From positions 1-7,021 of the forward strand of contig CAJULV010000040.1 of NCBI GenBank assembly GCA_910587555.1: DNA of 7,021 nucleotides. Reading direction: 5' to 3'. The stretch comes from an uncultured Acetatifactor sp. (GTDB lineage: Bacteria; Bacillota; Clostridia; Lachnospirales; Lachnospiraceae). Both the position numbers and the translations under genes were made by a program. Shown here one piece after another: positions 1 through 4,864 of the stretch (the stretch's first letter is position 1; every line of letters begins with the position of its first letter). The notes beneath the pieces are model-generated. The model saw nothing but the letters and a program-made list of their open reading frames with translations, was not told where the DNA came from and searched no databases.

Positions 1-47
1 TATACTGAAAAGTCAGTAAAATCAATGGTTTATAGACTTAAAAAGCA

Positions 48-63
48 GACACTAAGTAGTGTC
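48..63. promoter_or_regulatory. Perfect 16-bp dyad, candidate operator
   Basis: GACACTA-AG-TAGTGTC has 7-bp arms that are exact reverse complements around a 2-bp centre. This size and symmetry suit a dimeric repressor site. On the minus strand it is followed after three bases by TTTTT, so a short minus-strand terminator (6-bp stem, 4-base loop) is an alternative. A minus-strand TTGATT (21-26) points toward the window edge, so the dyad may belong to a divergent gene that is not visible here. No regulator gene is adjacent within the window. Confidence 0.4.
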
Positions 64-214
64 AGAGGATACCATGCATGGGCGTGGCAGTCTTTTGGCA
101 CTTTTTTGCTCTGATGCCCGGGCTGTCATCTCACCTCCCGCCCCCTGGCGCTTACAGTAAGCGGAAACAGCATCTCCCGAAAATGCTGGATCAAGTTTTC
201 CATTTTTTATCTGA

Positions 215-244
215 TTGCAGCCAGCGTCTGCGATATGCTATACT
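215..244 (+). promoter_or_regulatory. Extended -10 promoter of the nitroreductase
   Basis: TATACT at 239-244 is preceded by TG one base upstream (TGCTATACT), giving an extended -10 element. The -35 is weak: TTGCAG at 215-220 with an 18-bp spacer. Transcription would start near 251, leaving a leader of about 35 bases before the ATG at 286. Extended -10 promoters tolerate a poor -35. Confidence 0.55.
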
Positions 245-285
245 AAAGACATCAGCCGGAAAAACAAAATGAGAAGGTGCGTAAT

Positions 286-874
286 ATGATTCTTGCAATC
301 AACAACAGAAGAAGTATCAGAAAATTCCTGGATAAGCCCATATCACAAGATGATATTACAGAGATTATCCAAAGCGGTATAAAAGCCCCTTCCTCAAAAA
401 ACCGACAGCCCTGGAAGTTTATTGTGGTGCAGGAGTACGAAAAAGAGGAAATGCTGAACGCTTTTCGCAGGGGGAATTTCCAGGGAAGAACAAGAAACTC
501 CATTACTTCCGGAAAGCAGGCAGTACATTAGTTCGGCAAAATATACAGTTGACGCCATTGCCAAGGCCCCTGTGATTGTCCTGGTTGTCAACACCCTAGG
601 CAAAAGCATTCCATCAGAAATGACAACGGAAGAACGGGTTGCAGAAATCTGTAATATCCAGGGCGCTGCCATAGAAAATATGCTTCTTGCCGCTTCTGAA
701 AAAGGAATCGGAAGCCTGTGGATATGCGATATTTATTTTGCATATTCGGAATTATGTAAATGGCTGGACTGTGAAGGGCAGCTGGTTGCAGCCGTTGCAT
801 TTGTTTATGCTGACGAATCTCCTCCGGCACGGCCGCGGAAAAACCTGGAGGATGTCGTAGTCTGGCGCAGTTGA
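286..874 (+). pseudogene. Nitroreductase family FMN oxidoreductase, single-base frameshift
   Basis: Nitroreductase-family proteins are dimeric FMN enzymes that reduce nitro compounds, quinones or flavins with NAD(P)H. The first 63 residues read well in one frame: RRSIRKF near residues 8-14 and APSSKNRQPWKF at 34-45 are the usual flavin-binding segments. That frame then fails and stops at 529-531. From about 473 the next frame reads on (GISREEQETPLL, then SSAKYTVDAIAKAPVIVLVVN, AAIENMLLAASEKGIGSLWI and a C-terminal PRKNLEDVVVWR), all typical of the family. The break falls in GGGGG at 470-474; removing one G restores a 195-residue protein of normal length. The ATG at 286 is preferred to the GTG at 277 because GAGAAGG (271-277) sits 8 bases before it. 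The second half shows no decay, so the break is recent, a sequencing error, or a slippage site. Confidence 0.85.
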
Positions 875-883
875 AACATTTAT

Positions 884-922
884 CCGGCATCCCTTACATA
901 TTTCGAAACCGTCAAATGCCGG
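884..922 (+). repeat. Inverted repeat after the nitroreductase
   Basis: CCGGCAT (884-890) and ATGCCGG (916-922) are exact 7-bp GC-rich complements with a 25-base loop, starting 10 bases after the nitroreductase stop. No T-run follows, so it is not a standard intrinsic terminator. It could protect the 3' end of the message or act as a weak stop. The right arm is also part of a local palindrome, ATGCCGGCAT (916-925), which would compete. Confidence 0.35.
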
Positions 923-954
923 CATCGTGCAGCCGCAAAAGGACAGTTGACATA

Positions 955-983
955 TTGGCAAACCTCAAAAAAGATGATAAAAT
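955..983 (+). promoter_or_regulatory. Sigma-A type promoter of the DHH gene
   Basis: TTGGCA (955-960, 5 of 6 consensus) and TAAAAT (978-983, 5 of 6) are separated by 17 bp. The start would be near 990, about 40 bases before the ATG. A perfect TTGACA lies just upstream at 947-952, but its spacing to TAAAAT is 25 bp, so it is probably not the -35 in use. The DHH gene therefore looks independently transcribed. Confidence 0.6.
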
Positions 984-1029
984 ACACACAGCTTGAATTT
1001 AAGTATTTACATCAGAGGAGAACTTTAGC

Positions 1030-2019
1030 ATGCGTGACTTAAAAAAACTGGTAACGTTGTGTCAGGGGCATCCTGTTTATATCCAAACTCATAATTTTCC
1101 GGATCCGGACGCCATTGCTTCCGCATATGGCCTGCAAAAACTGCTCGAAATTTACGGGACGGAATCCGAACTGTGTTATGACGGGCGGATTGACAAGCTG
1201 AGTGCTTCCAGATTGCTGGATGCCTGCCACATCCGGATGTCGCCCTACGAAAATCTCGTGAAAGATATGCGTAGAACAGACCGGATTATCTGTGTCGATA
1301 TGCAAAAACACGGTGGGAACGCAACCGATTTAGTGGGAGATGAAATTGCCTGTATTGACCATCATCCCACCTTCGTTCCAGTTAAGTATCAATATCAGGA
1401 CATCCGTATTACCGGAGCCTGCGCAACACTAATTGCTGAATATTTCGCCCTGTCTGGAAACAATCCGGACAAGGATACGGCGACGGCACTGCTCTATGGA
1501 ATCAAAATGGATACTTTGCAGTTTACAAGAGATGTGACTGAACTGGATATTGAAATGTTCGGATATCTTTTTCCGCTCTGCGACCAACAGAAGCTGTCAA
1601 AACTGGAAAAAAACAACCTGGAACTGGCTGACCTGAAAGCCTATGGCGCGGCAATCAAAAGCATTGAACTATATGGTAAGGCTGGCTTTTCATACATTCC
1701 CTTTTCATGCCCGGATGCCCTTGTGGCAATCATTTCAGATTTCATACTTTCCCTCACCGAGGTGGATGTAGCTGCCGTATATTCATTCCGTGAAGACGGC
1801 GTAAAGATATCTGTACGTTCGGAAAATCCGGACATCCATGCCGGAAACCTGCTGCATACAGCCCTGCAGGATATCGGACACGGCGGCGGACACGCTTCCA
1901 TGGGCGGCGGATTTATTAACAAAAACAGCCTTCCGGAAACGCAGGATTATCAGAAAGACTATATCAGGAACCTGCTCCTGAACACTATGAAAAAACAGTA
2001 CGAAGTTGCCGGTTTGTAA
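1030..2019 (+). CDS. DHH/DHHA1 family phosphoesterase (NrnA-like)
   Basis: This 329-residue protein has the two-domain layout of DHH subfamily 1 phosphoesterases, which use two metal ions (usually Mn) to cleave phosphoester bonds. Members include the nanoRNase/pAp phosphatase NrnA and cyclic dinucleotide hydrolases. Motif I is HNFPDPDA (H21, D25, D27), motif II is ICVD (D90), motif III is the name-giving DHH (110-112), and GIKMD supplies motif IV (D161). The C-terminal DHHA1 domain carries the glycine-rich GHGGGHASMGGG (283-294) that binds the substrate. All expected metal ligands are present and the length matches NrnA (about 310-330). No signal peptide or membrane segment is seen, so it is a stand-alone cytosolic enzyme, not a GdpP type. 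The start is supported by AGAGGAG (1014-1020), 9 bases upstream. The family cannot separate nanoRNA, pAp and linear dinucleotide substrates, so no symbol is given. Confidence 0.9.
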   Translation: MRDLKKLVTLCQGHPVYIQTHNFPDPDAIASAYGLQKLLEIYGTESELCYDGRIDKLSASRLLDACHIRMSPYENLVKDMRRTDRIICVDMQKHGGNATDLVGDEIACIDHHPTFVPVKYQYQDIRITGACATLIAEYFALSGNNPDKDTATALLYGIKMDTLQFTRDVTELDIEMFGYLFPLCDQQKLSKLEKNNLELADLKAYGAAIKSIELYGKAGFSYIPFSCPDALVAIISDFILSLTEVDVAAVYSFREDGVKISVRSENPDIHAGNLLHTALQDIGHGGGHASMGGGFINKNSLPETQDYQKDYIRNLLLNTMKKQYEVAGL

Positions 2020-2259
2020 AATTTCTCCTTTAACGTTTTTATCCTCTGTTCTGGTGTCTTTTCACCTATGTATGGGTTCAATTATCAGACATTGGAATGC
2101 TGGCTGCGTTGCCTTTAAAACACCTGGACTTTTCATACCGTTGGCAGTCAATTTTGAAACAATGAAAAACAGTTGGGAAATAACCAGGACAAATTCTGAA
2201 CAAAAATCTTTTTGATAGGCCTAAATTGGCATTAAATATCCTAATAATCACTATGCGCG
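2020..2259. other. Intergenic stretch without a gene
   Basis: Between the DHH stop and the tRNA terminator there is no reading frame with a credible start and ribosome binding site. A 69-codon frame beginning inside the DHH gene (2006-2215) has no family features. A 4-bp hairpin, GGTG/CACC (2053-2066), is too weak to be a DHH terminator. No convincing intrinsic terminator for the DHH gene is visible. Confidence 0.5.
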
Positions 2260-2310
2260 AAAAAAGCCGCAACCCCTTGATTTTACTGGAAAATCTCCGG
2301 TTTGCGGCTT
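2260..2310 (-). terminator. Intrinsic terminator of tRNA-Ala
   Basis: Read on the minus strand, AAGCCGCAA (2310-2302) pairs with TTGCGGCTT (2272-2264). Two more G-C pairs (2300-2299 with 2274-2273) extend the stem past a single bulged base. The stem is followed directly by six T residues (2265-2260, the first two shared with the stem). The loop is long, about 24 bases. It begins 12 bases after the tRNA 3' end, as expected for a single-tRNA unit. Confidence 0.8.
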
Positions 2311-2321
2311 CCATGAAAAAA

Positions 2322-2394
2322 TGGAGCATACGGGATTCGAACCCGTGACCTCCACACTGCCAGTGTGGCGCGCTCCCAGCTGCGCCAATGCCCC
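2322..2394 (-). tRNA. tRNA-Ala, anticodon GGC
   Basis: The 73-base minus-strand sequence folds as a complete cloverleaf. The acceptor arm GGGGCAT/ATGCTCC has one G-U pair. The D stem is GCGC/GCGC, the anticodon stem CCACA/TGTGG holds loop CTGGCAG, and the T stem ACGGG/CCCGT holds loop TTCGAAT. Anticodon GGC reads GCC and GCU alanine codons. The discriminator is A. The CCA tail is not encoded, since the next bases are TTTTTT, so tRNA nucleotidyltransferase must add it. It lies downstream of, and on the same strand as, the AraC gene, but has its own promoter and terminator. Confidence 0.97.
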
Positions 2395-2402
2395 ATGGGT
2401 CT

Positions 2403-2430
2403 AGTATATCATATTTTGAATAAAAATCAA
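2403..2430 (-). promoter_or_regulatory. Promoter of tRNA-Ala
   Basis: On the minus strand TTGATT (2430-2425), a 16-bp spacer and TATACT (2408-2403) form a strong promoter. TG one base before the -10 makes it an extended -10. The start would be at about 2396, almost at the mature 5' end. An A-rich tract (2449-2436 on this strand) lies upstream of the -35 and resembles an UP element, as is common for stable RNA genes. Confidence 0.8.
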
Positions 2431-2445
2431 TAAAAACTTTTCTTT

Positions 2446-2465
2446 TTCCGCAAACTTCCGCAAAT
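2446..2465. repeat. Two tandem 10-bp units
   Basis: TTCCGCAAAC and TTCCGCAAAT stand head to tail directly upstream of the A-rich tract of the tRNA promoter, in the 3' region of the AraC gene. They are two near-identical decamers, about one helical turn apart. They could be a protein site or a chance slippage product. Confidence 0.35.
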
Positions 2466-2536
2466 CCCAAACCGCATATCAACTGCAAATCGGTCCGCAT
2501 TAGTCCATATCCCCCTCCACAGCACCGGCACACATA

Positions 2537-3325
2537 TTACCTTCCTTTGGCCTTCGCCAGATATTCTCTTGGAGTCATCCCAGTCTTCTCCCTGAACTGC
2601 CTGTAAAAATGAATTTCACTGTTATATCCGCACAGCTGTGCAACCCGTTCCAGCTTTAAATCCGTATTTAGAATCAGCCCTCTGGCATAATCCAGGCGGA
2701 TGTTGATCAGGTCCGTCTTAAACGGTATCCCGAAAAATTCTTTATATAAATGTTGAAAGTAAGAAGGGCTGATTTCCAGGCTCTCCGCCATCTCCCGGGC
2801 TGTAAAGCCCTTATACGGCTGTGACTGCATGGAAAGCCGCAGGTTCTGCAGCCTGGCAACATATGGATTATACGGCGCGGGATTGTCTTTTCTCTGCACC
2901 GCCTGGATCAGGTTATTGACCAGCACACGCATCAGCATATCAATATTTTTCCCGCGGAACTCCGGCGAAGCGTAGTTTTTTTCCCACATAATCTGTTGAA
3001 TATACAGTGTAAACTCCACCGCACTTCCCACAGGAATGGGACGGTGAAACAAAAGGCCCGTCTTTTCCGGGAAATCAGGCTCATCGCAGTCGAAATGCAG
3101 CCAGTCATCCGTGTACTCGCCGCGGATGCTGCGATATTGGTAGGGAACGTTTGGGCGTATCAGCATGGCACAGCTGTGCCCCGTCCGTACTTCCTCCCTC
3201 CCGATCCGGAACAAGGCGGGGCACTTGACAATCAGCAACAGATAGTGCGGCAGCCCGTTGGGCCGGTACATGGAATATTCCAGCGGATGCCTGGAATGGC
3301 ACCCTCCTGACGACACACTGTACAT
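2537..3325 (-). CDS. AraC family transcriptional regulator
   Basis: This 262-residue protein has an N-terminal cupin-like sugar-sensing region (roughly residues 20-100) and a C-terminal AraC DNA-binding domain (about 160-258). The first helix-turn-helix is around FTAREMAESLEISPSYFQHLYKE (174-196). The second is around residues 223-246, followed by the family signature FREKTGMTPREYL (244-256), the most conserved part of AraC/XylS proteins. The length is typical of this class. The start is supported by GGGAGGA (3341-3335), 9 bases upstream. It is transcribed away from the GH88 gene, and the shared 280-bp region holds its consensus promoter. The likely role is to control GH88 in response to a carbohydrate, probably a uronic-acid disaccharide or its breakdown product. 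The target and ligand are inferred from position only. Confidence 0.93.
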   Translation of the reverse strand: MYSVSSGGCHSRHPLEYSMYRPNGLPHYLLLIVKCPALFRIGREEVRTGHSCAMLIRPNVPYQYRSIRGEYTDDWLHFDCDEPDFPEKTGLLFHRPIPVGSAVEFTLYIQQIMWEKNYASPEFRGKNIDMLMRVLVNNLIQAVQRKDNPAPYNPYVARLQNLRLSMQSQPYKGFTAREMAESLEISPSYFQHLYKEFFGIPFKTDLINIRLDYARGLILNTDLKLERVAQLCGYNSEIHFYRQFREKTGMTPREYLAKAKGR

Positions 3326-3367
3326 AAAAAATCGTCCTCCCGTCTTTTCCTGCGTACCGGCCTGATT

Positions 3368-3383
3368 CTATTCCGCCGAATAG
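3368..3383 (-). other. Hairpin A in the AraC leader
   Basis: CTATTC and GAATAG are 6-bp perfect arms closing a 4-base loop (3374-3377). It lies in the long untranslated leader of the AraC message, about 27 bases upstream of the Shine-Dalgarno sequence. No T-run follows on the minus strand, so it is not an intrinsic terminator. Confidence 0.4.
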
Positions 3384-3420
3384 CCTGCCTGAAAAAGCAT
3401 ACCTGATATATCCGGCAGGC
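3383..3420 (-). other. Hairpin B in the AraC leader
   Basis: GCCTGCC (3383-3389) and GGCAGGC (3414-3420) form a 7-bp GC-rich perfect stem with a 24-base loop. It precedes hairpin A in the AraC leader and shares only base 3383 with it. It may be a leader structure or a dyad bound by a protein. Confidence 0.4.
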
Positions 3421-3491
3421 GCATTCCGTCAGCCCACAGTATCCGACACGTACACAAATACCTGAAATCATTAAAAACGTTAGTAAATAGT

Positions 3492-3520
3492 ATTATAAGA
3501 TATTATGAAAATCCTGTCAA
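3492..3520 (-). promoter_or_regulatory. Consensus sigma-A promoter of the AraC gene
   Basis: On the minus strand TTGACA (3520-3515), exactly 17 bp, then TATAAT (3497-3492) match the full sigma-A consensus at both boxes. The start would be near 3485, giving a leader of about 160 bases before the AraC ATG at 3325. Such a strong promoter for a regulator suggests it is held down by a repressor, by autoregulation or at the leader. Confidence 0.85.
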
Positions 3521-3531
3521 TTTAATATAAT
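3503..3531 (+). promoter_or_regulatory. Probable GH88 promoter, weak -35
   Basis: TATAAT at 3526-3531 is a perfect -10. The hexamer 17 bp upstream, TTATGA (3503-3508), matches only half of the -35 consensus. This is the usual pattern of an activator-dependent promoter. Its -35 lies between the two boxes of the divergent AraC promoter, so the two polymerases would compete. The start would be near 3538, giving a leader of about 68 bases. Confidence 0.55.
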
Positions 3532-3563
3532 AACATACAATTAAAGTACAAAATGTTATTATA
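3526..3563. promoter_or_regulatory. 11-bp perfect inverted repeat over the GH88 -10 box
   Basis: TATAATAACAT (3526-3536) and ATGTTATTATA (3553-3563) are exact reverse complements with a 16-base spacer, centre to centre 27 bp. The left arm contains the GH88 -10 box and the right arm lies in the early leader. Binding here would block GH88 transcription. Because the arms start at the -10, most of the left arm would not be transcribed, so a DNA operator is more likely than an RNA hairpin. The arms are AT-rich, so some chance element remains. Confidence 0.5.
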
Positions 3564-3605
3564 CGAGTTATTTTCGGCACTCGCAAAACAGATAAGGAGA
3601 GAAAA

Positions 3606-4745
3606 ATGGACAGACAAAACTGGGCGCAGGAAGCCGCCGCAAAAATCAAACACAAAATGTACATTGTTGCAGGCAGAAACCGCCACAATATTCCCTACAC
3701 CACGAAAGATGGTAAGTTTGACGACTGGTCCGGGGACAGGATCACCTGGTGGACCAACGGCTTCTGGGGAGGCATCATGTGGCAGCTCTACCACGCCACA
3801 GGCAAAGAACTCTACAGGGAAATTGCCCTTGAAAACGAAGAAAAACTGGATGCTAACCTGATGCTTGCCGGAGGGATGGATCATGACAGCGGCTTCCGCT
3901 GGCTCCCCACTGCGGTAGCCGATTACAGAATTACCGGCAGCAAAGACTCTTTCAACAGAGGAATGCTTGCCGCAAACGATATGGCCGGGCGCTTCAATCC
4001 CATGGGCCGCTTTATCCGCGCCTGGAACGATAACGGTGACGGCAGCAAGGCCGGATGGGCAATCATTGACTGTATGATGAATCTTCCCCTGCTGTACTGG
4101 GCTTACAATGAGACAAAAGATCCCCGGTATCTGCAGATTGCCGTCATGCATGCGGATACCGCCCGGAAATATTTCATCCGTGAAGACGGGTCTTCCAACC
4201 ACATCGTAGCGTTTGACCCGGTCACGGGCGAATATGCCGATACCTTTGGCGGCCAGGGCTACGCGAAGGGTTCTTCCTGGACGAGAGGCCAGGCCTGGGC
4301 ACTGTACGGCTTTACCCTCAGCTACCTTCACACCGGGAATGAAAGTTATCTGAATACCGCGAAAAGTGTCGCCAACTATTTTATTTCCAATATTCCGGAA
4401 AATGGGTTGATTCCCGTGGATTTCAGGCAGCCTGCCGATTGTACGCTGGAAGATTCCACAGCCTCCGCCATCGCTGCCTGCGGGCTTTTGGAGATTGCAA
4501 AAGCACTGGAACAACGGGATGAACTGAGCCTGACGGAAAGCCGCATCTACAGAAATACCGCACAGAAGCTTCTCACCTCCTTGTACGAAAACCGCTGCTG
4601 CTGGGATGACAACTGCGATCATATATTGGAAAAATGCACGGCGGCGTTCCATGACAAAGAGCATGAATTTTCCATCATTTACGGGGATTATTTCTTTATC
4701 GAAGCCGTCTGGAAGCTGACGGGACAGGAACTTTTCATCTGGTAA
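3606..4745 (+). CDS. GH88 unsaturated glucuronyl hydrolase
   Basis: This family releases the 4,5-unsaturated uronic acid that polysaccharide lyases leave at the non-reducing end of glycosaminoglycan, gellan or xanthan fragments, by hydrating the C4-C5 double bond. The protein is 379 residues, the normal family length, and should fold as an alpha6/alpha6 barrel. By alignment from memory with the Bacillus sp. GL1 enzyme, its catalytic pair Asp88/Asp149 corresponds to D94 (in DHDSGF) and D155 (in IIDCMMNLPLLYWA). His193, Trp42, Trp134 and Trp219 correspond to H199, W48, W140 and W225, all at a constant offset of six. The segment SSWTRGQAWALYG (223-235) is a family hallmark. No signal peptide is present, so it acts in the cytosol on imported di- or oligosaccharides. 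AAGGAGAG (3594-3601) supports the start. No lyase or transporter is in the window, so chondroitin, hyaluronan and heparin products cannot be told apart. Confidence 0.93.
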   Translation: MDRQNWAQEAAAKIKHKMYIVAGRNRHNIPYTTKDGKFDDWSGDRITWWTNGFWGGIMWQLYHATGKELYREIALENEEKLDANLMLAGGMDHDSGFRWLPTAVADYRITGSKDSFNRGMLAANDMAGRFNPMGRFIRAWNDNGDGSKAGWAIIDCMMNLPLLYWAYNETKDPRYLQIAVMHADTARKYFIREDGSSNHIVAFDPVTGEYADTFGGQGYAKGSSWTRGQAWALYGFTLSYLHTGNESYLNTAKSVANYFISNIPENGLIPVDFRQPADCTLEDSTASAIAACGLLEIAKALEQRDELSLTESRIYRNTAQKLLTSLYENRCCWDDNCDHILEKCTAAFHDKEHEFSIIYGDYFFIEAVWKLTGQELFIW

Positions 4746-4851
4746 AGGGGATTCGACTCTTCTCCGGACCGGCGCCCGTTTCCCATGCGGCCTTGATTGG
4801 CATTGCATTTTTAACATCCGCACAGGTTGTATCCGCCGCCTTGACGCCCAT
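4735..4851 (-). CDS. Candidate 38-residue small protein after the HD gene
   Basis: An ATG at 4851-4849 is preceded at 6 bases by AAGGAGAA (4865-4858), one of the best Shine-Dalgarno matches in the window. That sequence overlaps the TAA of the HD gene (4867-4865), a layout typical of translational coupling. The frame gives 38 residues (start MGVKAADTTCADVKNAMP, end KSRIPFTR) and stops at TGA 4737-4735, overlapping the last codons of convergent GH88 by 11 bases. There is no membrane segment and I recognise no family. It could be a genuine small protein, the 5' remnant of a longer third gene cut off by a rearrangement next to GH88, or a chance frame. Confidence 0.4.
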   Translation of the reverse strand: MGVKAADTTCADVKNAMPIKAAWETGAGPEKSRIPFTR

Positions 4852-4864
4852 ATCCGGTTCTCCT

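Noticed and set aside
74..272. Short frames from ATG 74 (28 codons) and ATG 78 (64 codons) with AGAGGA upstream
   Set aside because: The composition is not protein-like, the longer frame covers the nitroreductase promoter, and no family is recognised. The moderate ribosome site alone is not enough.
2078..2533. A 151-codon minus-strand open frame
   Set aside because: It runs straight through the tRNA-Ala gene, its promoter and its terminator, so it cannot be a normal protein gene.
3471..3486. Possible catabolite-response element around AAAAACGTTAG before GH88
   Set aside because: It keeps the central CG but misses about three of the conserved outer bases, so it is not a credible cre site.
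3564..3583. CGAGT/ACTCG 5-bp inverted repeat in the GH88 leader
   Set aside because: The stem is too short and the loop too long (10 bases) to claim a functional RNA structure or operator.
2332..4756. GGGATTCGA in the tRNA T-arm (2332-2340) repeated at 4748-4756, which could suggest att sites around an AraC/GH88 cassette
   Set aside because: Only nine bases match and the flanks differ. There is no integrase, and a match of this length has an appreciable chance of occurring in 7 kb.
3522..4823. A 433-codon open frame antisense to the GH88 gene
   Set aside because: It lies opposite a fully supported GH88 enzyme, shows no family motifs or ribosome binding site, and its composition is the mirror of the GH88 codons.
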